A stretch of 64,000 nucleotides of DNA from JBCCTX01 sp964468435 (GTDB taxonomy: Bacteria; Bacteroidota; Bacteroidia; J057): assembly GCA_964468435.1 (NCBI GenBank), contig CAYXVE010000009.1, positions 1 to 64,000 on the forward strand, written 5' to 3'. Below are positions 50,701-56,574 of this stretch, piece by piece. The notes below the pieces were generated by a model, which did not search any database, was not told the origin of the DNA, and was given only the letters and a program-made list of their open reading frames with translations. The position numbers and the translations under genes were made by a program. The first letter of the stretch is position 1; every line of letters begins with the position of its first letter.

Positions 50701-53700
50701 CAACAGAGAAAATGAAAATGGAGAAAGGATACTGGAATCTGTTTCCACTACTCTGCCAGGTATTATTGATGGAGACATATCATTCGGGGATTACAACAAT
50801 GATGGTTATCTAGATTTATTGTTGACAGGTTTTTCTTCTAGTAAAAGTATTGATATCTCCAGGGTATATCAAAACAACGGACAGGGGGGGTATGGGCTTG
50901 ATCTTGAACCACTAGGAGGTGGACTGAGAGGAAGTAGCGCTACCTGGGGTGATTATGACCATGATGGTGATCTGGATATAGCATTAACAGGTAGAGCAGA
51001 TATTGAGAAAAAAGCAGTCGTGTTTGAAAACAGGTACAATGAGGTTAGCGATCAGGACAGGGTATTCAAGGAAATACCTTCTACCAGGGATTCATTGATC
51101 CAGGTTAGTGATGGAAATATACAGTGGGGAGATTATGATAATGATGGTGATCTGGATTTGATGATAACAGGAGAGGACTTGGGAGGCAATCTTCATACCT
51201 GTATTTTTAGTAATTTAGGTAATGATCAGTTCAGCAAAGTCGATTTCAATCTTCCGGGTATTGTAGATGGAGAGGCAAAATGGGGAGACTATAATGAAGA
51301 TGGTACTCTGGATGTGTTGATCAGTGGCCGTAACGGTCCGAATGAAAACAACAGAATTACCCAATTGTATCTGTATAATAGTTTTACATCCTCGTTTTCC
51401 CCTGATCTAATTGCAAATGGGGTGCTAGAAGACGTAAATGGCAATTCCAGTGTTGAATTTGTAGACTATGATCATAATGGTCTTTTGGATATTATTGTTG
51501 CGGGAAGGGCAGATGGACCAGACACTACTCGTGTAATTCGCATTTACCAGAATAAGATAGGAGTTACACCACTGGATATACCCTCTCCTATCGACTTGAC
51601 AGTAACCGATGTGCGTTCTGGACCAGATAATACTTTTGAATTAGATCTATCGTGGGCGCCTGCAGACTCTTCGGAGATTACCCGGGGGTACTCCTATAAT
51701 CTGGTTTTTACAAACGGCGGGTCAGATAATTTCATTGTTACTCCACAGGCTGATACATTGGATGGTTTTCGGCGAGTAGTCGAGTTGGGAAATGTCAGCC
51801 AGAATTTCACCTGGTCGATTAAAGATTTACCAGAGGGATCCTACCGGTGGACAGTTCAGTCTATTGACCAATCCTATCAGGCATCTGATTTTGCAGCATG
51901 GGCAACCCTAACCCTGGAAATACCGAGTTATGAAGATGAAACAGCTCTCATATTTGAAGCTCCACCTACTGGACTGTCTCATGGATCTATATCCATTGGG
52001 GATGTTGATAATGATGAAGACCTCGATTTTGTGATCACTGGTCAGGATGCCTCCGGTCGCGCTCATACCACACTTTACATATATTCCAGAACTAATTCTC
52101 AGTATCAGGTTTCTCCCTTCTCCAACCGTCTGGTTGGCGTGACGCGTAGCAGCTCAGATTGGGCTGACTACGATCTTGACGGAGACCTCGATTTACTGAT
52201 TAGTGGAGTAGATACTACAGGTACGCCTACCACCAGACTGTATCGCAATACGGGCAGTGGCAACTTCGTTGTGGACACTTTAGCATCTAATACACTTCCA
52301 CAACTGATCGATGCCAGTGTAGCATGGGGAGATTACAACAATGATGGCTATGCTGATATATTACTTACTGGGAATACCCTCTTTTCAGGAAAGATCACTG
52401 CTGTATATAGAAATGATCGAGATGGAAGCTTCAGTCGCCTTACGAGACCGTTGGGGGCAGAAACCAATGAAGACTTTGAAGCAGTAGACAGAGGCAGCGT
52501 AGCTTGGGGAGATTACAATAAAGATGGTCATCTGGATTTTATCATATCGGGACAGGACGACGAAGGTGATCCCTTTACGGCAGTTTACAAAAACCTATTT
52601 TTTGAAGATGAGGTTGATAATCGCTTTACTTTACTGAAGCTTACCAATGCTGATGTGTTTGATAGCAGTGTAGATTGGGGTGATTTCAATAATGATGGCT
52701 TTCTGGATGTGGTGTTGTCGGGTTTTGGAGGAAGTACCATCGGCTTGATTACGGCTATTTATATTTATGATCCATTTTTGGGCAGGTTTGATCCACAGCC
52801 TCTTCCTGTCTCCCGTGTACAGCGAGGGCAGGTATTTGTGGGGGATTATAATTTCGATGGATTTCGGGATATTCTGATCTCAGGGCAGGCGGTTGATACC
52901 ACCTTTGAGGCTCAGGTCATTCCCAATTCCGGCAGAACTGAAGTGGGTTTTGGACAGGATCTTCGTTCTTCATCCAAATTGATTGGCGTTACTCAAAGTA
53001 GTGCTGTCTGGGGAGACCTTGGTGAGCCTGATGGTAAGCCTGATATAATCATGAGTGGTATTGATGAAACAGGGGCTTATATTCTCAAATTTTACCGGAA
53101 TGAACGTAATGGTAGAGCTGCTAAGCCACCCGTAGCAACTAACTTGCAGAGTGAAGACATAGGATTGTTCCTACAGTTTAGTTGGGATAAACCTCAAGAC
53201 TTTGATTCCACTTTGGTAGATGGACTTACTTACAATCTCATTGTAGTGAGAGAGCAAGATACTACCTTACAAGTGTCTCCACTGGCAGATACTGTAAGAG
53301 GCATCAGAAGAGTGGTAAAACTGGGTAATGCAGGTCACCGAACGGTATGGAACCTTACTCAGATCCCTATTGGATGCTATAAATGGGGTATACAGGTCGT
53401 AAATGCACAGCATGAAGGGGGAGAATTTGTATTTGGAGATCAAGAAGTTTGCTTTCAGGCTTCCCTACCCAATATCATAGACTCAAGCTTTGTATCTTAT
53501 TTCCCCTGGGGGGGAGATGTGGCTAGTTCCTGGGTCGAAGTGGAGGATACTACCTTGGTTCGCGATGTAAGGGTGTGGTACTCACCTATCTCGTCTCTGG
53601 GAGAAGATTTTATTACTTTGGAAAGGGAGGACAATAGATATACATTCGATATTTCCAGTAATCTTCCCTTGATGGATCCGGCAGGTAGAATGATCGGTAT

Positions 53701-55177
53701 AGATTATTTCTTTGAAATTCGAGGTAGATTTGCTACGAATCAAGTGCGAACAGATAAAAAATATGCCTACATACGTTTTCCAGAGAATGTAGATAATATG
53801 AATCTCACAAATAATACCCTGATACGATACGGTATAGACAGGTCATCTTACAATATTCTTTCCATACCGCTCAACTTAACCAATAGCGGTATTCCCCAGG
53901 TACTTGACGAACTGGGAGACTATGATAAAAAGAAATGGCGGATGTTTGCAACCATAAATAATGGATATGTGGAATACTCGGAATCAGAAAGTGCATTTAC
54001 CGATTTTGAACCAGGTGTAGGATACTGGCTGATCATAGGAAGCCCTGATGGGAGTGATGATATCTTTCCGGGTGAAGGTACAACTGTAGAAGTAACAGAA
54101 TTGCAGCCTTTTGAAATTACGCTCACACCAGGATGGAATCAAATCGGTAATCCATACAATTTTAATATTTCCTGGGATGATGTCATCGATGAGGATATTA
54201 ACCCCGGTTCAAGTACAGAACTGGAAGAGCTACGTACATTCAAATTTACGCTGAATCCCAATGCGAATGTGATTGAGCGTTTTAGTGGAGGTATTGTCAT
54301 GGCACATAGTGAGATTACCTTAAAAATACCTGTATTAAAGAATCCTGTAGCACAGCGTTTAAGCAATACACCTATATCTGATACCAGGACGATACTCAAT
54401 CCGCTACACTATGCAACCTGGAGAGTTAATCTGCAGATAGAAAGTGGTGGAATGGTATACTCCTCAGCTTCTTTTGGGATGGACCGAAATGCTAAATTCG
54501 GCAGAGATTCATTTGATAGAATGCGCATGCCCAGGTTTGATGATCCGGGATTCACCTATTTGGATCTTACCTTTGAGCATCCTGAATATTTTTATCCTTA
54601 TTTTACCAAAGATATCGTTCCGAGTAGTGATTCTCATATTTGGGAATTTTATATTTCCTCTAACAATGGTGAAGAAGATATTCGTGTTCAATGGGATCGT
54701 GAATACTTTGGAAATGGAGATCAGGAGCTCATGTTGTTTGATGTCGAAAAACAAAGGGCTTTTGATATGCGGAAAGATAGTATATATGTATCTTCTTCTA
54801 CCAAAACCGACCGCCCTTTCAGAATTTATTATGGCTCTAAGTCATTTATAGATTCAGTTTTGACACCAGACCGCATTTTACTTGGAGAAGCATACCCTAA
54901 TCCATTTAATACGCTTGTAACTATACCTTTTACTCTGGTAGATCGCCAGCAAGGTAAGGCAGATATATATCAGGTTACCCTTAATGTCTACAACCTGATG
55001 GGACAGGAGGTATATCGTTCCAGAGAAAAAAGCTATCAGCCAGGATTTCACGAGATAAGATGGGATGGTAAAGACAGGTATGGAAAAGCATTAGCTCAGG
55101 GAACGTATGTTTACATGATCCAGGTCTGGGATGGAAAACGTAGCTACCAGGCTACTGGAAGAATCGTGAAAAACTAA
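35720..55177 (+). CDS. Giant T9SS-exported FG-GAP/VCBS and FN3 repeat protein
   Basis: About 6485 residues in one uninterrupted frame of 19.5 kb. Signal peptide at 1-35 (ends PVMGQ). Twelve modules of about 480-510 residues follow; each has seven FG-GAP/VCBS motifs of the form W-G-D-Y-D-x-D-G-D-x-D-L-x-x-x-G, then one FN3-like domain. FN3 domains begin near residues 413, 892, 1368, 1855, 2347, 2831, 3314, 3801, 4282, 4779, 5283 and 5801. Each DxDxDG loop should bind calcium, and seven per module fits an integrin-like seven-bladed propeller. The C-terminal 570 residues include a non-repeat region (GWNQIGNPYNFNISWDD near 6140) and a T9SS type A tail (LGEAYPNPFN near 6388, LAQGTYVYMIQVWDG near the end). 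Likely a surface or released adhesin or matrix protein; ligand unknown. A GTG three codons upstream is an alternative start. Confidence 0.95.
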   Translation: MPVLHRTTIQALKYLLSVIGLIAGMVFTLVPVMGQFSDITSTIVDTSLIEGFETGEMVWADFNGDGVGELFVMGKINDTTTGAFIYVQEIPGVLVPDTNLSQVFVPVSDATLLTPDLDGDGIPELFYTGIDADSNDVVLLYTFTGTKFSRDNAVVSNVIPVVEGDGDWADYDQDGDQDLILSGLTESGSHTTRIYQNQSGVLIYQETLSLTLAQISHGGVRWGDFNEDGLWDILITGAIESGDPVTEVYLNNGDGTWQPVSGDGLPDLMHSSLDIMDYDNDGDQDVVLSGMRMDSSVVCGAYANNGSGVFSRATFIEALKYQQIFWGDFTEDGLSDLVLLGKKDSLLILKILIQNASQVGTFQDSSVLDTFFTGFMTLGDAGNNGNLDLFISGRRDSVYWRIWGNDTPDNTSPAVPENVLAIQEGTRIILEWDLEKDVEYGYFLKAIGSSAFLYNTRADTTNGFRRVFRTAQLSRRGLWELDNLPPGNYIFGIQAIDRSGEGSAFQKVKFRVNPLTLTEVSSLYLPPDVPGLQNASVSVADINLDGDMDMVLMGEDGGQILTLVLLKNEGGGKIYTTGGFSLTGLTRGDMAWGDYDLDGDPDLLMSGWDGIQRRTILYQNNPGDGTLAVQSSAFAGVDSSTVDWSDFDGDGDADVLLTGFDGTIWATRLYRNDGGGIFTEISDVSTLLSGFSRHTARWVDYDRDGDPDLWVSGLSDGAGASNVLSNTQGRFSDAGIGPLQGPILGSIAVADMNLDNYPDILVTGENIDGDGFTRLYKNDNGSNFALIGIGLPDLAQGKPAWGDYDNDGDVDLLLSGSVNRADTARNTSLFINQGNDILVEDSFSSSQLAQLGGGSAAVWTDLNENGELDLLIVGNSSAGTSIHTYENLLGSTTALPEVPSQLSSNLLPDGRVRFNWSTSPGSAGSTYNLFLGTSAQVGNRKSPLSNISNGDRYVLNIGNLQNADTWIWENPLPGNYFWSVQTIAGNYKSSAFADIQILTIEDPEFTDFTPTSLPGLSNASADWGDFDNDGDLDLAILGGDGNGPFTQLYVQQSDGSFIPQGTVFPQMSDGDVAWGDYNHDGNLDLILAGIGGPDGGTNIYRNDGNGNLTLIQDNVLDVFRSSVEWGDYDNDNDLDMLLSGVASGRSWTKVYRNDGNDQFVDIQAELDTISAGSAVWGDYDNDGDLDILLSGNGFGSIYENLGDRFEKRVLLRNMINSDAKWVDYDNDGFLDAILTGLETDNGGARVTIVYRNVPGNAGNRSFQQVISLPGVEDGSLSPGDYDGDGWVDLLISGKSSELNNATKIFRQINGQFVLDSVNSTFLPDIANTSVSEWADIDSDGKLDILLIGQKENGDRILRMFKNDLLVNTFSFGSPRNISQTQVNQDIILSWEPPAQGAEERYSYALYLGNASKNISTQAAISLENPMSDLNTGFRKIVRYGDFRGNSFRLSDLTDGTYYWSVQAIDKDYEGSAFAPEQSFTFRTPNFVNSTPGFSTLPTPLYDASLSWVDYDTDNDLDFVMTGLDDADNPQTILYTNQGNGIFEEENNNLPDIHAGEVAWADFDHDGDPDLLITGNSAEGPVSQLFQNDEGSFSPVNTGFMPLSQSSAAWGDIDHDGDQDLIITGVDEAGVSRTKLYRNEDFNNFSEITHNVKNVRDGDVAWGDFDYDGDLDLLLTGLDNADLPVTRIYRNSSGLFEELNSGFAQVGESSVAWGDYNNDGLLDILLSGRTNPAFTAIYRNLGNDVFQEIALNLDPVSNGKVAWGDYNNDGYRDILITGTTDSGQGFAKIFRNNLGAGFTADENSSVLFPRVGEGSTGGWADINSDGKLDLLISGRNPVTGSNELTLLTNDLNIGSGTLLPPPVDVRAKQMGDQLIIAWDPPVGYDSELVDGLTYAISLVPQDSDTPPLFTESDPSTGFLYIPRDGNRFHITSLEINGLKTGTYELSVQAISPGFTGSEFSEPIVVAFQAPELINVTGTVFTTPLTGVDHADASWADYDGDGDLDVIIQGLTAGNISLTALYTNNNGLFVKDDDVSQDLEQVDSGNFAWGDYDNDGDVDLLLSGLSSNGSVLKLYQNTDDTFTEITTGLTGVFNSDLKWVDTDNDGWLDISVIGNDGVGKVGQIYRNQFINNPTQPFMAGNTLSVSLDNGTQAWTDVDRDGDRDVILLGSGASDLPVVSLQLNDGRGNFIQREGTGIAAMQQATAYWGSYDNDLWPDLLISGIDQNGNPVTTVYRNNQDYTFTAVPVDNIGGEDAFWGDWDEDGDWDISLAGDSIGGETMSRLYLNDNGVYNPKSEDSDVLENVGDGGFLKWGDYNDDGYPDLLTGGRNTQGQRVIRLYQNTTNNPAPKPRVPAVPTGLLASQEGNKLIFTWEPPAGTYPAELTDGLSYNFYIGLDTGLQNIQSANADLNTGSRRILTRGNAFQTRRWVIEDLPNATYSWGVQTVDADYEASEFIQGNDITFESPDWNDVTTEVLPAELTSISEAKMIAGDYDRNGDMDFLIMGTRNTQAFTNLYRNQDGQFQIATSNLPSIRSAAMDWGDYNQDGFIDLLVTGNINNIPATRIYINNKGVDFSNSGVQLEGVENGDAAWIDYDNDGDLDIVYMGNSASGPITRLYINQGGTFINSNFTFPGLTDGSIAIADYNNDGYTDIFLTGSDGNGAVSRLYQNNAGNGFLAQTFTIQNLRDSHADWVDYDNDGDQDLFITGITGNNRISRLYRNDLQANQFVSVTLNIPGLNGADVVWADMNLDGLRDAIISGQSDTENLIEIYLNEGQGGFRLDTIGSGVLNGGGAESAIAVGDFDGDGVLDISLAGTALPNNTLRIVDNLIPAQNNSIPGVPANISATQSGRSISLSWNPPVNDEGSISSGYTYNIYVGDRDNPLSIRSPQSFRDNGRRLVVEEGLNGQNRAFQLRKLTTGTYFWGVQSIGQNYEASAFTGIDSFKYVNPIMLDSTDQVFGGVPAGFRNSALAWGDYNNDNILDLVILGETPAGKLTRLYKGTGSGLVNSGINTFANVSDGSVAWADYNLDGNLDLLLTGMSDQGPVSILYINNGNQSFNPINTFTGVSESDAQWGDFDNDGDPDIVISGLREDDSPISILYRNDSNNEFNEIENQLANVRGSTVDWHDYNNDGYVDLILAGVNASGFPITRLYVNNRLGNLVNSGVAFDNLSDGDISFGDYNNDGFADILFAGTIDSGPITKVYRNNGGSSFNEVFSADGGRDGTVAWGDFNHDGFRDFFVAGVRSGQSGERFAFIYRNDGGNNFSIDPEASVALTGFANGEAAWADYDLDNHLDLVVVGNTNGEGILRLYHNETLLAPSVPGTPANLVASQEGDKVILEWNAPQLPSVGIAAGFTYNVYVRRDNDLIVSPQADINTGFFRVAEDGNTFNLRRIVLEGLTEGSYSWGVQAVDADYQGSAFAIGNNFNYISPDLQEISDDILDVEVPYTEAVLKFGDFNGDKRQDLIISGLINNIPVTRLYTNEVLGDFAIVENTGLENIFRGDLAWGDYDNDGDLDLAMSGQNAQGPFSAIYRNDEGNFVRLNANIVQVTNSALAWGDLDNDGDLDLILSGTLGNNNSVTRIYLNNRNDNFTLLPSSIPGIRNGSIALGDYDSDLDLDLLITGSNQGTPVTMLWINNEDDTFTEAQVVVNGLEQLQGVVNGNAEWGDFNNDGWIDILLAGSTGTANTLRVYLNNSNGFFSPVFNIQGISNGEVSWGDINTDNYLDIIIAGEQLGTFHTSIYLNDRNGSFTFDDLNSEVLVPVGAGSGIALSDINLDGTLDLAVAGTRNLTNEGTLKVYRNDHPATPIVIPPPIELTSTQNNEIVELSWQIPPGVAQNITNGLGYNIYVGRQPGGIEFQAPMAYLDDGTRQITQMGPVSGTRWRLEGLSAGTYYWSVQAVDQRYEGSVFANEQNFIYSPPDFIDLTGEIFAQPPQGFNDADLSWIDFDNDNELDLFVTGLSPTQRITRLFRNNGGQLTSFNTNVINVSEGDADWADFDNSGGIDLALIGLSDTGAVSLIYRNQNNTFIRVQTLEGVSGGSVRWGDLDNDGRPDLLITGQSSTGDPQTYLYRNTQNQGFALVNTDLTEVARGSGVWGDINKDGWEDIVLTGATNTGDVTIVYLNDKQGGFNPVNTSLPGVVNGNLVLLDVNNDGFLDIILTGNADGNPVSDVYQNMGNNQFTLLDQLEGIFEGKAAWGDFNDDGYPDIVVSGTGVQGAATILYRNMEGLRFEKDSLNSAALQNVALGSDIAWGDYDNDSKLDLALAGGDPEGTGKNLILYKNVETNGNRRSEPPVNLRTISSGKKLTFVWSPPTGYRPDLIRGLTYNLYIGTAPGIANINAPESDLETGYRRILHQGSLQDTSWTITNLPSDTYYWSVQSVGSDFEGSPFAEEQIVEFTLPIYEEVSAIADSLIGIDEAATSWGDFDNDGDLDLIATGRSQNANTTWIYRNNGQDTFQRFDFFLPKIRDGNVEWFDYNNDGFLDIILSGETSRELITRIYRSDSANAFTEIIARLPGIRSGDIDWGDFDNDGDLDIALCGITNNLDIETPISRVFVNQGANNFTRLDVGLVGISNGVVEWIDFDGDGRLDLFLSGNTATGSTTRMYRNAGNKSFDELTIPFAVLGNSSASWGDYNNDGNPDVLLSGEKPDGNLVSYLYRNDDGEGFTGIDSLIGVANGSIYWGDYNEDGFADILISGETQESLNARSRNINEGITAIYQNLAGQELTLDSVNTPVLSQVNGKGEVNWIDYDHDGKLDILIAGRSTEDDTTKVLTIFRNISEGSADSRPSPPVLGAVEKREDRVTLSWNPPSGGTSVNGYTYNLHLESRSSMRQVVPAMSDFQTGKRKVIKEGNVGAGNQWTIIDLPSDTYFWTVQSVDREYETSEFAAVDSFEFTAARFIDVSDIALPEDILGFTNGDMELGDYDNDEDLDLLICGETDSGFVSALYQNIGQSRFVKVDLDMVGLARGALAWGDINNDGFLDAIITGTYNGTETITTLYVNRENENGERILESVSTTLPGIIDGDISFGDYNNDGYLDLLLTGFSSSKSIDISRVYQNNGQGGYGLDLEPLGGGLRGSSATWGDYDHDGDLDIALTGRADIEKKAVVFENRYNEVSDQDRVFKEIPSTRDSLIQVSDGNIQWGDYDNDGDLDLMITGEDLGGNLHTCIFSNLGNDQFSKVDFNLPGIVDGEAKWGDYNEDGTLDVLISGRNGPNENNRITQLYLYNSFTSSFSPDLIANGVLEDVNGNSSVEFVDYDHNGLLDIIVAGRADGPDTTRVIRIYQNKIGVTPLDIPSPIDLTVTDVRSGPDNTFELDLSWAPADSSEITRGYSYNLVFTNGGSDNFIVTPQADTLDGFRRVVELGNVSQNFTWSIKDLPEGSYRWTVQSIDQSYQASDFAAWATLTLEIPSYEDETALIFEAPPTGLSHGSISIGDVDNDEDLDFVITGQDASGRAHTTLYIYSRTNSQYQVSPFSNRLVGVTRSSSDWADYDLDGDLDLLISGVDTTGTPTTRLYRNTGSGNFVVDTLASNTLPQLIDASVAWGDYNNDGYADILLTGNTLFSGKITAVYRNDRDGSFSRLTRPLGAETNEDFEAVDRGSVAWGDYNKDGHLDFIISGQDDEGDPFTAVYKNLFFEDEVDNRFTLLKLTNADVFDSSVDWGDFNNDGFLDVVLSGFGGSTIGLITAIYIYDPFLGRFDPQPLPVSRVQRGQVFVGDYNFDGFRDILISGQAVDTTFEAQVIPNSGRTEVGFGQDLRSSSKLIGVTQSSAVWGDLGEPDGKPDIIMSGIDETGAYILKFYRNERNGRAAKPPVATNLQSEDIGLFLQFSWDKPQDFDSTLVDGLTYNLIVVREQDTTLQVSPLADTVRGIRRVVKLGNAGHRTVWNLTQIPIGCYKWGIQVVNAQHEGGEFVFGDQEVCFQASLPNIIDSSFVSYFPWGGDVASSWVEVEDTTLVRDVRVWYSPISSLGEDFITLEREDNRYTFDISSNLPLMDPAGRMIGIDYFFEIRGRFATNQVRTDKKYAYIRFPENVDNMNLTNNTLIRYGIDRSSYNILSIPLNLTNSGIPQVLDELGDYDKKKWRMFATINNGYVEYSESESAFTDFEPGVGYWLIIGSPDGSDDIFPGEGTTVEVTELQPFEITLTPGWNQIGNPYNFNISWDDVIDEDINPGSSTELEELRTFKFTLNPNANVIERFSGGIVMAHSEITLKIPVLKNPVAQRLSNTPISDTRTILNPLHYATWRVNLQIESGGMVYSSASFGMDRNAKFGRDSFDRMRMPRFDDPGFTYLDLTFEHPEYFYPYFTKDIVPSSDSHIWEFYISSNNGEEDIRVQWDREYFGNGDQELMLFDVEKQRAFDMRKDSIYVSSSTKTDRPFRIYYGSKSFIDSVLTPDRILLGEAYPNPFNTLVTIPFTLVDRQQGKADIYQVTLNVYNLMGQEVYRSREKSYQPGFHEIRWDGKDRYGKALAQGTYVYMIQVWDGKRSYQATGRIVKN
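35826..53466 (+). repeat. Twelve protein-level modules of seven FG-GAP repeats plus FN3
   Basis: Coding super-repeat with a period of about 1.43-1.55 kb. FN3-like segments start near 36956, 38392, 39823, 41282, 42757, 44209, 45660, 47120, 48564, 50055, 51567 and 53120; the seven-motif block of each module fills the space before it. Reading the translation, I counted seven DxDxDG-type motifs in each of the twelve blocks. Nucleotide copies are diverged: the shared core is a run resembling tggggagattatgataatga, with no long identical stretches noted. The FN3 units share an unusual TG-x-RR motif and end in a Y-W-S-V-Q-x-x-D-x-x-Y-E-x-S-x-F pattern. Confidence 0.92.
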
Positions 55178-55196
55178 ATAGTGAAGTAAAATACTG

Positions 55197-56339
55197 ATGA
55201 GTGAATCTACGGAAGTGTATGGTGTTACGGAGCTTACGTATTACATCAAACACATACTGGAAGAAGATCCTGTACTACAGGGGATAGAGGTACAAGGTGA
55301 AGTGTCCAATCTGACTTATCACAGGTCAGGTCATGTATATTTTTCATTGAAAGATAAGCAAGCACAGCTTTCTTGCGTCATGTTTAAGACGCAGGCCCAA
55401 AGAAATGATCGGATACAGGAAGGGGATAATATCGTCATTACGGGTGATATATCCCTATATGTGCCACGGGGAAGTTATCAAATTATTATCCAGAAAATTC
55501 GCAAAGGAGGGAAGGGGGATCTTTACCAACAATTCTTGCTGTTGAAGGAGAAGCTCAAAGAAGAGGGCTTGTTTGATTCACGTCACAAAAAGCCTATCCC
55601 ATTGACTCCAAGGCAAATAGGTGTCATTACTTCTCCTACCGGAGCTGCTATCAGAGATATTGTAAGGACGATTGTTAGGCGCTATCCAGCAGTAGTAGTC
55701 AAGTTATTTCCTGCTATTGTGCAGGGGGATGCAGGAGCAGATTCTATTATACGAAGTTTAAAGCTGGCCCAGGAAGAATCATTAGATGTCATCATCCTTG
55801 CACGGGGCGGAGGTTCTCTGGAAGATCTTTGGAATTTTAATGAAGAGATAGTGGCTCGTGAAGTTTTTGCCTCCAGAATTCCCGTGATTACGGGTATTGG
55901 TCATGAGACAGACTTCACGATTTCGGACTTTGTAGCAGATCGCCGTGCATCTACACCTACTGCGGCAGCTGAGTATGCTGTTCCTGACCAGCTCGCTTTA
56001 TTGCAGATGTTAAATGAATACAAGACACAGTTGCAAACCGGCTTGCAGCGATTTGTTGACTTCAAGAAGCAATTACTGGACGATTATACCTATCGTCTTC
56101 ATCTGGCTGGTAAGGACATTATTCAACAAAAGCATCATGAATTGAATATTCTTAGGACGAAGTTAGAGGGCATGGATATTACTAGATTACTGGATCAGGG
56201 ATACAGTCTCACATTAAAAGCAGGAAAGATCATACAAAGTATTGACAAGTTAGTTCAGGGAGATGATATTGATACCGTTTTTTCGGATGGTAGAGTATAT
56301 TCAAAGGTGGGAAAAATCGAAAGCAGTAAAAAAGATTGA
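55197..56339 (+). CDS. xseA: Exodeoxyribonuclease VII large subunit
   Basis: Catalytic subunit of exonuclease VII, which degrades single-stranded DNA from either end (mismatch repair, damage processing). The 380-residue protein has the N-terminal OB-fold (IEVQGEVSNLTYHRSGHVYF near residue 24) and the catalytic core GVITSPTGAAIRDI near residue 141, ARGGGSLEDLWNFNEE near residue 200 and GIGHETDFTISDFVADRRAS near residue 231. It is shorter than the E. coli protein (456), mainly in the coiled-coil region, as is usual in Bacteroidota. It begins 19 nt after the giant gene stop and is followed by xseB 28 nt later. Confidence 0.97.
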   Translation: MSESTEVYGVTELTYYIKHILEEDPVLQGIEVQGEVSNLTYHRSGHVYFSLKDKQAQLSCVMFKTQAQRNDRIQEGDNIVITGDISLYVPRGSYQIIIQKIRKGGKGDLYQQFLLLKEKLKEEGLFDSRHKKPIPLTPRQIGVITSPTGAAIRDIVRTIVRRYPAVVVKLFPAIVQGDAGADSIIRSLKLAQEESLDVIILARGGGSLEDLWNFNEEIVAREVFASRIPVITGIGHETDFTISDFVADRRASTPTAAAEYAVPDQLALLQMLNEYKTQLQTGLQRFVDFKKQLLDDYTYRLHLAGKDIIQQKHHELNILRTKLEGMDITRLLDQGYSLTLKAGKIIQSIDKLVQGDDIDTVFSDGRVYSKVGKIESSKKD

Positions 56340-56367
56340 ATACAGTACAAAGTAGAAATTTTAAGCT

Positions 56368-56574
56368 ATGGAAGAATCATTTTCACTAGAAGAAAAGATA
56401 GAACAGATCAAAGCCATTGTTGAGAAGATGCAGAAAGGCGTAGTGGATTTTGATGAGCATGTATCGCTATTTAAAGAAGGTATCCAACTTGTAAAAGACT
56501 GTCAGCAATACCTCGAGGGAGCAGAAACAAAGATCCAGCAATTAGTAGATGGAAACTGGGAGGTATTTGATTAG
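56368..56574 (+). CDS. xseB: Exodeoxyribonuclease VII small subunit
   Basis: A 68-residue helical protein that forms the stoichiometric partner of XseA. The pattern fits the family: SLEEKIEQIKAIVEKMQKG, then VDFDEHVSLFKEGIQLVKDCQQYLE with the conserved acidic turn, then a short tail. It lies 28 nt downstream of xseA in the same direction, the classical xseAB pairing. Confidence 0.93.
   Translation: MEESFSLEEKIEQIKAIVEKMQKGVVDFDEHVSLFKEGIQLVKDCQQYLEGAETKIQQLVDGNWEVFD

Noticed and set aside
35826..53466. Possible assembly artefact or tandem DNA duplication in the giant gene
   Set aside because: Module copies are diverged throughout, with no long identical blocks noted, and the frame stays open with signal peptide and sorting tail at the proper ends.
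35746..54754. Many long reverse-strand and alternate-frame open stretches inside the giant gene
   Set aside because: They mirror the repetitive coding sequence of the propeller repeats, lack family features and lie wholly within a strongly supported gene.
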